Program-made: the position numbers and the translations under genes
The notes under the pieces: model-generated
Databases searched by the model: none
The model's input: the letters and a program-made list of their open reading frames with translations, nothing else
What the model was told of the DNA's origin: nothing
Part shown: in pieces, positions 48,713 to 58,378 of the stretch
Position numbering within the stretch: position 1 is the stretch's first letter
How the letters are laid out: each line of letters opens with the position of its first letter
Origin: an uncultured Alistipes sp.
GTDB taxonomy: Bacteria > Bacteroidota > Bacteroidia > Bacteroidales > Rikenellaceae
DNA length: 64,000 bases
NCBI GenBank assembly: GCA_944321945.1
Contig: CALUNE010000003.1
Span: 1 to 64,000 of the forward strand
Reading direction: 5' to 3'

Positions 48713-51700
48713 TTAGAATCCCAGGTTTATACCGAAACCGAACTCCCGCGTACGGGGATACTTGCCCGTATCGATTCCGAAATCGAGGATCCCCCCTCCG
48801 AATTCCGGATCGAAACCCGTGTAATTGGTCCACGTGAGCAGGTTGTTGCCGTAAAAATAGACCGATGCACTCTTCATGCGGATCTTGTCGAGAATCTTCT
48901 GCGGCAGCTGATAGGAGAGTTTGAGCGAACTGAGGCGGATGTAGGAGCCATCCTCGATCCAATAGTCCGAAACGCAGTTGCGGTTCCAGTTGTGATCCTT
49001 GTCCGGCGTCGGGAAAATGGCATCGTCACCCGGATAAAGCCACATGTTGCGGATCGTATAGGGATCCGGCGTGGTCATGTCATTGGCGAAATTGTTCCGC
49101 TTGTAGTTGGTCCAGTTGTAGAGATCGCCACCCAACGAATAGTTGAACGACAGGAAGAGCGATAGCCCCTTCCAGGAGACCGTCGTATTCAATCCTCCGA
49201 ACACATCCGGCTGTGCACATCCCAGCAGAACCCGGTCATTTTCGTCAATAACCCCCATATTGGGATCATCCGGGTTGTCCAGCCAGTTCACGTCGCCGGC
49301 TCCAAGCACGTTTCCATCGCGGGTCTTGCGATTCACATTGCCTTCGTATCGGGCACCATTGAGCATATAATGGGAGAAGACGCCATCGTTGAATACCGGC
49401 GTGAGCTGGTTCCAGTTGTCGTCATAGGCATTCGACTCATCATAGGCAAAAACTCCGTCATGACGGAATCCATAGAATTCGCCGATCGGACGACCCGTCT
49501 GGACATAAATGGCACTTTCGCTTCCCGTATAGAAAGGCACGTCGTCAGCCAGTTTGGTCACCGTACTCAGGTTATGCGAGATATTGAAATCCACCCCCCA
49601 ATGCCAGTCCTTTCCACGGACCAGATCGGCATGAAGCGAGAACTCAACACCCCGGTTGCGCATGGCCCCCACATTACGGGTCATGCTGCCATAACCGATC
49701 TCCTTGGGGACCTCCACGTCATACAACAGATCCGAGGTATTCTTTTCGTACCAGTCGAATCCGAGTGTGATACGGCTGCCGAGCATCGTAAAGTCGGCTC
49801 CGACATTGAACTGTTCGGTCCGTTCCCAACCCAGCTCCGCGTAGGTCAGGTTCGGCGCAAGGCCACCCACACCGTTATAGACCCCGACATTGCCGTATTG
49901 CGGCCACGAAGCATAGTTTCCAATGTCTTCATTGCCGGTGACACCATAGCTCAGACGAAGTTTCGCATCGTCCAGAAACGGCTTGGTCCACTGCATGAAA
50001 CTCTCATCCGAGAAGCGCCAGCCAAGCGAGGCCGAGGGGAAAAAGCCCCAACGGTTGTTTTTGGCGAAACGCGACGACCCGTCGTAACGGATGTTCCCGG
50101 CAAAAAGATAACGGCTCTTCCAATTGTAGGTTCCCCGGAAGAAGAACGAAGCCAGCGAATGTCTCTCCTGCTCCGAATAGTTGTCTCCGGCCTTGAATAC
50201 CGATGCGTTGTTCAACGTCCAGATATAGTCGGTCGAATAATCCTGCCCCCGGACCTGCGCCACCTCGGCGGTCCACGCCTGCGTACTGTTTCCAAGCATC
50301 AGAGAGAAGGTGTGATCGCGAATCGTCCGATCGTAGGAGAGGTAATTCTCATTGAGCCAGTTGTAATCCAGCTGGGTCATGTCGTAGCCTTCGGTATGTC
50401 CCGTCGTATTGAGCAACTTGCTGGGTTTGAAATAGTAATTGCGCACCGTACTCATGGATCCCGACACGTTGACCCGAAGTTTCAGATACTGATTGAAACG
50501 GTATTCGCCATAAAGCAGGGCGGATCCCCGGAACTGCTTTTCGCCATTTCTCTCCAGCATGGCCTGAGCATAGGTGCTGTTTTTTCCGCCGACGTTGTGC
50601 ATGATTTCGCCCGTCGCATCGAACAGATTCCAGTAGGGAATCCAGTTGTAGATGTTACCGATTACGTCCGATTCGTTGATACCGCTCTGATCCGAATAGG
50701 TAAACTGAACGTTATTGCCGATCGTCAATCGTTTCGAAGCCTTGTACGTCGCATTCATACGGGTCGTATAACGCTTGTAGGCACTGTTCACGACAATGCC
50801 GTCTTCGTTGTAGAAGCCCCCGCTCAGGTAATAGGTCATCTTTTCCGAGGCACCGCTGACACTCAAATTCACTTCGTCCTTGGCCGACGTGCGGAACAAC
50901 TGATCATACTGATTTCCATCGCCGTTGAAAAAGGGCTTCAGCGAATCGATCAGTTCATACTTGCTCGTATTTCCGGTCAGACGCAGACGCTGACGGTTGA
51001 AGTAGCGAAATTCATCCGGCGATGTCAACGGCAGACGATGGGCAATCTTGCTCCAGCTGCGCGTATATTTCACATCGACGCGCGGTTTGCCGGGGACACC
51101 TTTTTTCGTCGTAATGATGATAACGCCATTGGCCGAACGGGACCCGTAGATGGCCGCCGAAGCAGCATCCTTGAGGATCTCGATCGATTGAATGTCATTG
51201 GGGTTGATCGCCGAAATATCATCCATCGGCACTTCATCGACGACATAGAGCGGATTGGTTCCGGAGCCGAAGGTCGAAGTTCCGCGAATCCGAATATTGG
51301 CACCTTCACCGGGTGCACCCGAATTGGTCGTGATCTGCACACCCGGAGCTGCACCCTGCAAGGCATCGAACAGATTGGTCGGATTGCGTTCCATGATCGT
51401 TTTGCTGTCGACCGAGGTAATCGAGCCGGTCAGATCCCGCTTGCGAACAGCGCCATAACCGACCACCACTACATCATCAAGCGTATTGGCCGCCTCTTCG
51501 AGCTGCAGATTCAGTTCGGTGCGTCCTTCGAGCGCAACTTCACGGGTCTGATATCCGATATAGGATACGACCAGAACGGCATCGGAAGACAAACGCCGCA
51601 ATTCAAATTTTCCCGTCAGATCCGTCGTTGCACCGATGGAGGTTCCTTTGGCATAGATCGTAGCCCCGATCAACGGTTGACCGCTCATATCGGTGACAGA

Positions 51701-51829
51701 TCCACTGACGGTTGTCGTTTGTGCCATCAAAGGCAACTGAACAAACATCGAGATCAAACATGCCAGCACAAACCTCCGTAAGCCGGCAAAACGTTCGCCA
51801 GGACTTCCCTGTTTGTCGAATTTAATCAT
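48713..51829 (-). CDS. SusC-type TonB-dependent transporter of the alpha-glucuronide locus
   Basis: This 1038-residue SusC homologue has an unusually long charged n-region before its signal ('MIKFDKQGSPGERFAGLRRF' then a hydrophobic stretch ending 'PLMAQ'). A carboxypeptidase-regulatory-like domain follows ('TVSGSVTDMSGQPLIGATIYAKGT'). The plug has 'LDDVVVVGYGAVRKRDLTGSI', 'VQITTNSGAPGEGANIRIRGTSTF' and 'IEILKDAASAAIYGSRSANGVIIITTKKG'. The barrel ends 'FGFGINLGF'. It is only distantly similar to the SusC at 12225, so the two loci handle different ligands. Confidence 0.95.
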   Translation of the reverse strand: MIKFDKQGSPGERFAGLRRFVLACLISMFVQLPLMAQTTTVSGSVTDMSGQPLIGATIYAKGTSIGATTDLTGKFELRRLSSDAVLVVSYIGYQTREVALEGRTELNLQLEEAANTLDDVVVVGYGAVRKRDLTGSITSVDSKTIMERNPTNLFDALQGAAPGVQITTNSGAPGEGANIRIRGTSTFGSGTNPLYVVDEVPMDDISAINPNDIQSIEILKDAASAAIYGSRSANGVIIITTKKGVPGKPRVDVKYTRSWSKIAHRLPLTSPDEFRYFNRQRLRLTGNTSKYELIDSLKPFFNGDGNQYDQLFRTSAKDEVNLSVSGASEKMTYYLSGGFYNEDGIVVNSAYKRYTTRMNATYKASKRLTIGNNVQFTYSDQSGINESDVIGNIYNWIPYWNLFDATGEIMHNVGGKNSTYAQAMLERNGEKQFRGSALLYGEYRFNQYLKLRVNVSGSMSTVRNYYFKPSKLLNTTGHTEGYDMTQLDYNWLNENYLSYDRTIRDHTFSLMLGNSTQAWTAEVAQVRGQDYSTDYIWTLNNASVFKAGDNYSEQERHSLASFFFRGTYNWKSRYLFAGNIRYDGSSRFAKNNRWGFFPSASLGWRFSDESFMQWTKPFLDDAKLRLSYGVTGNEDIGNYASWPQYGNVGVYNGVGGLAPNLTYAELGWERTEQFNVGADFTMLGSRITLGFDWYEKNTSDLLYDVEVPKEIGYGSMTRNVGAMRNRGVEFSLHADLVRGKDWHWGVDFNISHNLSTVTKLADDVPFYTGSESAIYVQTGRPIGEFYGFRHDGVFAYDESNAYDDNWNQLTPVFNDGVFSHYMLNGARYEGNVNRKTRDGNVLGAGDVNWLDNPDDPNMGVIDENDRVLLGCAQPDVFGGLNTTVSWKGLSLFLSFNYSLGGDLYNWTNYKRNNFANDMTTPDPYTIRNMWLYPGDDAIFPTPDKDHNWNRNCVSDYWIEDGSYIRLSSLKLSYQLPQKILDKIRMKSASVYFYGNNLLTWTNYTGFDPEFGGGILDFGIDTGKYPRTREFGFGINLGF

Positions 51830-51877
51830 GTCGTTTAAGTTTTAGGTTGGTTTCTATGATTCCCCGCAGGGCCTATA

Positions 51878-51885
51878 CAAAATTA
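51878..51885 (-). promoter_or_regulatory. SusC promoter -7 element
   Basis: The minus strand reads TAATTTTG, matching TAnnTTTG, 48 bases upstream of the SusC start. There is no TTTG at the -33 distance, consistent with activator dependence. Confidence 0.55.
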
Positions 51886-51911
51886 AACGACACGACCGCA
51901 ATCTGGAAGGG

Positions 51912-51925
51912 CCGGCATCCGGCAT
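51912..51925 (-). promoter_or_regulatory. 7-bp direct repeat, candidate activator site
   Basis: CCGGCAT occurs twice in immediate tandem (51912-51918 and 51919-51925). The segment also contains the dyad gccgg-cat-ccggc. Relative to a start site near 51872 on the minus strand, it spans about -40 to -53, the usual place for an activator. A degenerate version (CCGGCAG-CCGGTCA) lies at 55867-55880 upstream of GH67. Binding by the SusR-like regulator at 52020-53600 is inferred. Confidence 0.45.
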
Positions 51926-51933
51926 ACAAAAAA

Positions 51934-51953
51934 AATATAAATGATTTTATATT
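51934..51953 (-). terminator. AT-rich hairpin with T-run after the regulator gene
   Basis: A perfect 8-bp AT stem (51934-51941 with 51946-51953) with a 4-nt loop. On the minus strand it is followed by TTTTTTTTGT. It lies about 65 bases past the regulator stop, so it may terminate the GH67-regulator transcript. The all-AT stem is weak; an operator role is the alternative. Confidence 0.5.
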
Positions 51954-52019
51954 GATTATAAGACGATTAACATATCTATTCTCCTTAAGAATATAAATAT
52001 TTGGGATCCCTTTCAACTC

Positions 52020-53600
52020 TTATAATCCAATTTTCTGAATATTGGCCTCGAAATTTTTCGGATCGAGTGATTTGTTGCGCATCCGGGTCCGGTAGTTGTA
52101 AATCGTATTGAGCGAATAACCCAACGCCCGGGCAATCTGATCCGACTCCGTAATACCCAGCCGAATCAGGGCAAAGATCCGCAAGGTCGAATTCAGGGAC
52201 TTGCCGACAAACTGGATCTGCTCCCGTTCGGGCAACAGCCGGTTGAACTCCTCGACGAAAGTCGGGAATAACGACAGAAATGTCCGGTCGAACTCCTCGA
52301 AAATCCGCTCCTTGCTCTGCCGTCCCTTCAATTCGCGGAGCAAGGGTCGAAGTCCCTCATACTGACCGTGATCCATCTTGTGAGTGGCCCGCACCACAAA
52401 ATCGTCCAGTTGGCCCGCAATCTCGGCACTGATATCCAGATAGTGCCCCAGATAGCTCTCCTTGATGCGGTTGGCCTCCTGCAACCTGCGGTTCATCGCC
52501 TCCAACTGCTGCCGCGACCGCTTCAGCCGCCGAACCTGCAGCCACGTATTCACGGCCGCCACAATCAAGATGACTCCCACGAGCATACTCAGAACAAAAC
52601 TCAACAGCAGGGCCTGCTGACGCTCCTCATCGATCCGCAGCTGTTCGTTCAGGAAAATCGGCAGCAGCGTACCGATGACATTCATCCGATGCCGCGTTCC
52701 GAAGGCCGTCGCATCGTCAAGGGCCATGTTGATGTAGCGCGAAGCATCGTCGACCTCACCCCGGTGGTAGAAGAGAATCGAGGCCAGTCCCCGCAGCGCA
52801 ACCGATTCGCGCACCGCCTCCCGGCTGTCGTTGATCACCGAAAGCCGGTAGTAATACTCCGCTTCGTCGTTATGACCCGCCTTGCGGGCGATATACGCCA
52901 AAGTCGAATAGAAGACCGTCAGCCACTCGGGCGCGTGGCACAACGACAGGGCCTGTTCATAGAGGGCATGCGCCGTCACCAGATCACCACTCTTGAGGGC
53001 GATTTTACCCCGCACGTAGGCCGTCAGCATCGGGTCGTGGAGATAGGCCAGACTGGCCGCCAGCGCCTGGTTGCCGAGACGGTTGTACTGCGGGGAGAAG
53101 ACCGCATCGTTCGTATAATCGGCCAAATCCTGGTACGTCCGTCCCAAACAGATGTAGTAGTTGGCCATCACGCTGTCGGGCAGAATCCGCGGATCAGGAT
53201 CGATGGTCGTCAACGAATCAACGGCCTCTTTGAAGAATCCGCCCCGCGCCAGGGCATAACCGAAATGCGTCCGGGCATGCGTCCGGTAAGGTTCCGCACC
53301 GATCCGGTCGGCCAGACGGCACAATTCGACCGAATAACGGTACGACGAATCGAAGACGAAGAGCATGTATCCGTCGCAAATCGCATTGCAAATCCGGAAG
53401 CGGTTCTCCAGCGAGAGAGGCTTTTCGCGATAAAGACGGTGTTTCAAAGCCGAAAGGCGGGCCTCCTTCCGGGCCGCGAACTCCTGCTTGTGCTCTAGGA
53501 CCTCGCGAAACTCCCGGTTGAGATCCTCTCCGGTCAAAGTCTTCGGAGCGGCCTGCACGGCCCCCGCCCCCCAAAAGATCAGCAGCACAGGGACAGCCAT
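52020..53600 (-). CDS. SusR-like membrane-bound transcriptional regulator
   Basis: This 526-residue regulator is of the SusR/DUF6377 architecture. Signal/N-terminal segment 'MAVPVLLIFWGAGAVQAA' is followed by a periplasmic TPR-like helical domain (about 40-320, 'GKIALKSGDLVTAHALYEQALSL'). Then one TM helix (331-353), a cytoplasmic coiled coil (355-385) and a C-terminal helix-turn-helix (about 473-515, 'ALIRLGITESDQIARALGYSLNTIYNYRTRMRNK'). ATG 53600 is chosen because it starts at the signal; an in-frame start at 53732 would overlap GH67 and adds a basic, unlikely extension. It probably senses periplasmic oligosaccharide and activates the SusCD genes. Confidence 0.85.
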   Translation of the reverse strand: MAVPVLLIFWGAGAVQAAPKTLTGEDLNREFREVLEHKQEFAARKEARLSALKHRLYREKPLSLENRFRICNAICDGYMLFVFDSSYRYSVELCRLADRIGAEPYRTHARTHFGYALARGGFFKEAVDSLTTIDPDPRILPDSVMANYYICLGRTYQDLADYTNDAVFSPQYNRLGNQALAASLAYLHDPMLTAYVRGKIALKSGDLVTAHALYEQALSLCHAPEWLTVFYSTLAYIARKAGHNDEAEYYYRLSVINDSREAVRESVALRGLASILFYHRGEVDDASRYINMALDDATAFGTRHRMNVIGTLLPIFLNEQLRIDEERQQALLLSFVLSMLVGVILIVAAVNTWLQVRRLKRSRQQLEAMNRRLQEANRIKESYLGHYLDISAEIAGQLDDFVVRATHKMDHGQYEGLRPLLRELKGRQSKERIFEEFDRTFLSLFPTFVEEFNRLLPEREQIQFVGKSLNSTLRIFALIRLGITESDQIARALGYSLNTIYNYRTRMRNKSLDPKNFEANIQKIGL

Positions 53601-53712
53601 GCGAAGAACCGCCCGTCGCCAGGAGGCTCTCCGCCAGCAGATGGTGCGGCAAACGGCAGAGCCGGCAATGGCCGACGCAACCGGCTCAACCGGCCGGCCC
53701 GTACCTCGGGTG

Positions 53713-55779
53713 TCACGGCAAAGCAATCGCATCATCCACATAGGCTCCGAAAAAGTCTTGCGCCTCGGCTGAGAAATGCGAGGCATCGTCATACTCTTGT
53801 TGCAAACGCTCCAGCACGGTTGCATAACGCCCCGGATCGATCCTGTCGTGCAGCGACTGCCAACGCTCGAGATTCTGCCGCACCAGCGACGGCGTACTCC
53901 CAAGGCCCTCGAAAAACTCCTCGCGCAGACTCCGTCCCGAGGGCATGCGATGGCTCCACGGCAGCCAGTGGAAGCTCAGCAGCCACATCGGCGGACAGCA
54001 GTCCGGATCGTCGAAACACGACCGGTTGGGCTCGAAATACTGGCCCGTAAATCCCGTGCCGTGCGACGTACGGTCGGTACCGATCCCTTCACGGCTCACC
54101 TGCCACTCGCGTCCGGCGCGTCCGGCGAAGTTCGCCCGATAGTGCGTCGCCACGTCGAGCGTCAGCCCCAGTCCGTAGGGCGAACTGCTGCGCAGGAAGC
54201 ACTCCCAGCTGGGCATCATCATCGCTTCGATCACCCGCAGCTCCTCCCCGTCGACCTGCCACGTCGTACGGATCCAGTCGCACGTGATGCGGCTCACCGT
54301 CTGGTCGGGGTTCCACGCCAGCCGCCCGAAGGCATACCAGTTGGCCTGGGCGAAGGGATGACCCGTCCAGTTGGCGTCGCTGCCCGTATTGGCCACCCCG
54401 GCGATGGCACGAATCCGCTGGGGATAGACCTCGCCCTGCGTAAGGCGGCTCACCGTACATCCGGGCCCCGCACAGCAGGTATCGAAATCCAGCACCCGAC
54501 GCCACATCGGCAGCAGATAGACCAGCGACGTTGCGTGTCCGGTATACTCCTGGGTGATCTGCAGTTCGAGCATCATCTGCGAACGGGGCATCGCCCCGAA
54601 CAGCGGCTGCACGGGCTCCGAAGGCTGGAAATCGAGCGGACCGTTCTTCGTCTGCAGGATCACGTTGTCGTCGAACGTCCCGTCGAGCGGCCGGAACTCC
54701 AGGTAGGAGCGTTTCATGCGGTCGGGATCGATCGCCGGATTGTAGACGAACGTGCGCCACATGACGATGCCGCCGTAGGGTTTCAGCGCCCGGGCCAGCA
54801 GATTGGCCCCGTCGGCGTGCGTACAGCCGTAATCCTGCGGACCGGGCATCCCCTCCGAATTGGCCTTGACGAGAAAGCCCCCGAAATCGGGGATCAGCGC
54901 ATAAATCTCCGCCGCCTTTTCCCGCCACCAGGCCTGCACCCGCGGATCGCGCGGATCGGCCGTATCGAGATCCCCCACTCCGCCCCAGGCCTTCATCACG
55001 TCGGGCGTAGACGACGGCTTCATCGGCGCCGCAAAGTTGGCCGTCAGGTAGACGCGGATGTGATAGCGGCGGAAGAGATCGGCCAGCGCCGCCACCTTCT
55101 CCAGATAGTCGTGACGCAGGATCCGCGGATCGGCATTGACGTTGTTGAGCACCACGCCGTTGATGCCGATCGAGGCGTTGGCCCGCGCATACGCCGCATA
55201 GCGGGGATAGAGCCGTTCGGGGAGATCGTTCCATTTCCAGAGCGAGCGGCCGGCATAACCGCGTTCGATCGTACCGTCGAGATCGTCCCAGTGGTTGAGC
55301 AACCGACGGTCGTACGCTGGCTTCTCCGTCCGGTCGAGCCCATCGAGCGAATCGCCGCACTGCAGCATCCGCAGCAGGTGGAACATGCCGTAGAGCAGTC
55401 CGGCATCCGCCGCCGCTTGAATCTGGACGCCGTTGCGGCCGCCGCGGATACGGTAACCCTCCTCGCCCAGGAGCTTCGGATCGCCGTCGAGCGAGAAGCG
55501 GATGCCGCTCCGGGCATGCGGATCGACCATCGGGGTGATTTGCAAAAGTCCCTCGATACCGCGGGTCAATTCGGCAACCAGCAGCGAATCATAACGGCTT
55601 CCGGCCAGGCGGATCCGCGAGCAGTATGCACCGAGCGCCTCGCAGTCCGCCTCGGCAAGGGGTTCGTAGCCGAGCCACAATTGGGCGCCGGGCGCCGTCT
55701 GATCCGGCGCCGAAACGGCTCCCGCAGCCACGATCGAAGATAGAAACAGGAAAAACAGCAGCGAAAGAAGTCTCTTCAT
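53713..55779 (-). CDS. GH67 alpha-glucuronidase, exported
   Basis: This 688-residue GH67 enzyme should remove alpha-1,2-linked (4-O-methyl)glucuronic acid from the non-reducing end of xylo-oligosaccharides. It has a Sec signal ('MKRLLSLLFFLFLSSIVAAGAVSA'), an N-terminal domain ('GYRIRGGRNGVQIQAAADAGLLYGMFHLLRML') and a TIM barrel. The predicted general acid is E309 in 'KANSEGMPGPQDYG'. The predicted bases are D383 in 'NGPLDFQ' and E411 in 'QITQEYTG', with spacing close to characterised GH67 enzymes. The C-terminal domain is complete. Export to the periplasm is notable, since many GH67 enzymes are cytoplasmic. It is first in its transcript, 112 bases before the regulator. Confidence 0.93.
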   Translation of the reverse strand: MKRLLSLLFFLFLSSIVAAGAVSAPDQTAPGAQLWLGYEPLAEADCEALGAYCSRIRLAGSRYDSLLVAELTRGIEGLLQITPMVDPHARSGIRFSLDGDPKLLGEEGYRIRGGRNGVQIQAAADAGLLYGMFHLLRMLQCGDSLDGLDRTEKPAYDRRLLNHWDDLDGTIERGYAGRSLWKWNDLPERLYPRYAAYARANASIGINGVVLNNVNADPRILRHDYLEKVAALADLFRRYHIRVYLTANFAAPMKPSSTPDVMKAWGGVGDLDTADPRDPRVQAWWREKAAEIYALIPDFGGFLVKANSEGMPGPQDYGCTHADGANLLARALKPYGGIVMWRTFVYNPAIDPDRMKRSYLEFRPLDGTFDDNVILQTKNGPLDFQPSEPVQPLFGAMPRSQMMLELQITQEYTGHATSLVYLLPMWRRVLDFDTCCAGPGCTVSRLTQGEVYPQRIRAIAGVANTGSDANWTGHPFAQANWYAFGRLAWNPDQTVSRITCDWIRTTWQVDGEELRVIEAMMMPSWECFLRSSSPYGLGLTLDVATHYRANFAGRAGREWQVSREGIGTDRTSHGTGFTGQYFEPNRSCFDDPDCCPPMWLLSFHWLPWSHRMPSGRSLREEFFEGLGSTPSLVRQNLERWQSLHDRIDPGRYATVLERLQQEYDDASHFSAEAQDFFGAYVDDAIALP

Positions 55780-55804
55780 AAGGGCAGGGGTCAGGAGTGT
55801 CTCA

Positions 55805-55812
55805 CAAAGATA
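55805..55812 (-). promoter_or_regulatory. GH67 promoter -7 element
   Basis: The minus strand reads TATCTTTG (exact TAnnTTTG), 25 bases upstream of the GH67 start. No consensus -33 is seen. Confidence 0.55.
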
Positions 55813-55894
55813 GAAAAATTATAAGGATATTCCATTTTCAGAGCATCTGAAGGTGCTTTCCTCCGCCCGGCAGCCGGTCATACCCCGAAAAAGC

Positions 55895-55927
55895 ATCACC
55901 CCTGCCACCTTTCGGGGCAGGGGTGAT
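55895..55927 (-). terminator. intrinsic terminator of the FimB-like operon
   Basis: A perfect 12-bp stem (55895-55906 with 55916-55927) and 9-nt loop. On the minus strand it is followed by GCTTTTTCGG. It lies 84 bases beyond the stop of the last operon gene (56012). Confidence 0.85.
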
Positions 55928-56011
55928 TCGCAACGGGTTCCGGCTCAATCGACCATCTAACTCTTCATCCGTTTCCACGCTCCGGCCGACTTGCGCTCCG
56001 ATCGTCTCGTC

Positions 56012-58336
56012 TCATCGCATCGGACGATCCGCATCCGGACCGTAGACATACTCCACAGGAGACTTCTTGAAACGCAGGATTCGCGTATCCTTCGTGCCGG
56101 CGCCGTTGCGGATCATATAGAGATTGGTCATACCGCCGGTTATGTACCAACCCGATCCTTCGGGAGAATAGACCCCGAAGAGAATGTTGTTGTAGTGGTT
56201 CGAATGGCGGATACCGTCGGCATTCCACTGCGCACCGGGTCCGTACCAGGTGATTCCCTCGTCGTCGGGGAAATCGGGGCTCCACATCCGAACACTGATC
56301 AATTCGTTGAGCGTCAGCGAACCCACCACGACGTCACTGCGCCGCTGCTGGCTCCGCTTGATGGCCGAGTGGCCCTCCCACGGCTCCCTGAGCGTATGCG
56401 AACCGCTCCACATCATCCAAATATAGTCCGTGGCATTGAACACCCGGTTGTACTCCGCCATCGAGGGCAGTTCGTAGCCGTCGGGCGACAGCGCATCGGC
56501 CGGCAGCTTGTTGATATGGGCCGCGACATCGGTCGTGAAGCCCTCCATGACAGCCTTGCCGTCCTGCTCGATGACCCGCAGCCCCTCGCCGCTGTCACCC
56601 TGATAGGCCCAGCCCCAAAGGTCGCGGTACTCCTCGGGCGAACAGCCGGCCAGATATTCGTAGAGGCTCTTGCCGGCCTCGACGGCCGGATCGGCCGACG
56701 AAAGGATCTGATCCTCGAAACGACGCGAATTGCCCCGCGCATTGTACTTGCACCACCACACGCCGTGGAACCACGTCACGGGAAGTCCCCAGTTGCGGCG
56801 CACGAGCGTATACTCCTCGCGCTGCGAACCGTCGGCGCGGTTGCTCACCACCAGACGGGCCTCCTGACGGCGGCCGTCGGCCGTCGGGTCGTTCGGACGC
56901 CAGCCGCCGACCACCCGCAGGGTATTCGCCGCGCCGTCGGCCTCCGAGAGACGGATCCAGGGGTCCTCCCCCTCGTCGAACTCCACCTCGAGGCGTTTGT
57001 CGGCCGGCAGCACGAAACGGCCCAGTTCGTTGTCCACGTAACGTTCATAGTCGACCGTATAGGCGGCGTTGTCGAAATCCAGGCCACCCTCCGTCCGCGT
57101 GGGGTTGGCCGCCAGCCGCAGCAGGATCCGATCCTCGGGATAGACCTGCTCGAGCCCCTTGCGGCGGAAACGCACCGGAATGTCGACCGCCGGACGGTTC
57201 GGCGCAAAGAGCGACTTGCGGATCCGGAAGAGGTTGACGTCGTCGGGACCGATCCCCGTCGAGACCTCCTCGACCGTCAACGGGAACTCCGTCAGCGGGA
57301 GCACCTCCAGCTGGCTGTCGCACGCCACGGCCAACAGAATCTCCGTCTCGGTATAGGGCAGCGCAAGGGTTGCGCCGTCGGCCTCGACGCGCACGTCGTC
57401 GGGAATCCGCGAGCGGTCTGAATCAACCGTCAGCGGGGTCTCCAGATCGGGTTCGAGCGGTGTCTCGCCGCCATCGCCCCACGCCTCGACCGTCAGTCGG
57501 GCCTCGGTGTCGATCACATCCTTGCGCACAGTCACCGTATAAATGCGGTTGCGCAGGATCGGTCGCGGCAGAGCACTCTCCAGCGTCGAGGGCTTGCCGT
57601 CGATCACCACCTCAAGGCGCACGCGCAGCGAGGCGTTGTCCTGTTCGCAGAGGTAGGCCACACCGGGCGTATCAACCGCAATCGGCAAGGCCACGGAGGT
57701 CTGTACGTCGGCAAGTTCGGTGCCGGCAGGCGTCGCGGCCACCTCCCGCGGCAGCAGATAGCCCGCCGAGGCGGCATCAAGCAGCGTAAAGCCCTCGACC
57801 GAGATCTCCCCGGCGACCCGCAGCCGCAGGTCGAGACGGGCCGAGCCGTGGCGAAGCTTCAGCGTCGCGGCCGACGAGCCGGCCGGGAGCGTCGCCAGAT
57901 CGAGGCAACCGGTCGCGAAACGTGCCGTCGCAGCATCGGCCGCACGGACCGTCGCCTCCATCCAGGCGCTCTCGGAAAGTCCCGGAGCGGGCTCGGCCCC
58001 CTCGATCTGCGGGCGGGCATCGGCCACCACGTAGAGCGTTCCGGAGAGACGGTCGAGCTGCAGATCGAAGCCCGTGCCCGAAACCGGAACGGCTTCGTGG
58101 ATCCGCGTCAGACGTCCCTGTTCGAAAAGGTATGCGCTGACCTGCCCGATCGCATCCTCACCCGCCACCCGATCGGCCGCGTCGGAGGCAAACGACGCCT
58201 TCGAGATCCGGACCACTCCGCCCGCAGCGGAGCCTCCCGGAACCGCCTCGGGAGATTCCGTACACGAGGCAAGCCCTCCGACCAGGAGCACAAGGCCCAT
58301 CGTACGAACCAACAGCTTGTTTTTCAGCGTTTTCAT
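56012..58336 (-). CDS. FimB/Mfa2-like lipoprotein, long paralogue 1
   Basis: This 774-residue lipoprotein (lipobox 'GLASC', Cys25) has an N-terminal FimB/Mfa2-like region (about 35-290): 'GFDLQLDRLSGTLYVVADA', 'LRHGSARLDLRLRV' and 'ILRNRIYTVTVRKDVIDTEARLTVEAW'. A middle beta region begins 'IPDDVRVEADGATLALPYT'. A C-terminal domain (about 470-774) has 'GGWRPNDPTADGRRQEARLVVSN', 'RRNWGLPVTWFHGVWWCKYN' and a terminal 'KSPVEYVYG'. The last two parts recur in the paralogue at 59333-61570, and the first also in 58379-59284. It is probably a surface-anchored fimbrial accessory or adhesin. Confidence 0.75.
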   Translation of the reverse strand: MKTLKNKLLVRTMGLVLLVGGLASCTESPEAVPGGSAAGGVVRISKASFASDAADRVAGEDAIGQVSAYLFEQGRLTRIHEAVPVSGTGFDLQLDRLSGTLYVVADARPQIEGAEPAPGLSESAWMEATVRAADAATARFATGCLDLATLPAGSSAATLKLRHGSARLDLRLRVAGEISVEGFTLLDAASAGYLLPREVAATPAGTELADVQTSVALPIAVDTPGVAYLCEQDNASLRVRLEVVIDGKPSTLESALPRPILRNRIYTVTVRKDVIDTEARLTVEAWGDGGETPLEPDLETPLTVDSDRSRIPDDVRVEADGATLALPYTETEILLAVACDSQLEVLPLTEFPLTVEEVSTGIGPDDVNLFRIRKSLFAPNRPAVDIPVRFRRKGLEQVYPEDRILLRLAANPTRTEGGLDFDNAAYTVDYERYVDNELGRFVLPADKRLEVEFDEGEDPWIRLSEADGAANTLRVVGGWRPNDPTADGRRQEARLVVSNRADGSQREEYTLVRRNWGLPVTWFHGVWWCKYNARGNSRRFEDQILSSADPAVEAGKSLYEYLAGCSPEEYRDLWGWAYQGDSGEGLRVIEQDGKAVMEGFTTDVAAHINKLPADALSPDGYELPSMAEYNRVFNATDYIWMMWSGSHTLREPWEGHSAIKRSQQRRSDVVVGSLTLNELISVRMWSPDFPDDEGITWYGPGAQWNADGIRHSNHYNNILFGVYSPEGSGWYITGGMTNLYMIRNGAGTKDTRILRFKKSPVEYVYGPDADRPMR

Positions 58337-58378
58337 GTAATTACAGGTTTAACGTATACCGGGAATCGGGATGCGGGG

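Noticed and set aside
49370-51781. 803-codon plus-strand frame over the second SusC gene
   Set aside because: Shadow of SusC; no start context or recognisable domain.
52020-53903. Longer 627-residue form of the SusR-like regulator
   Set aside because: The extra N-terminus is basic and Cys/Trp-rich, overlaps the GH67 coding end, and would bury the signal peptide that begins at 53600.
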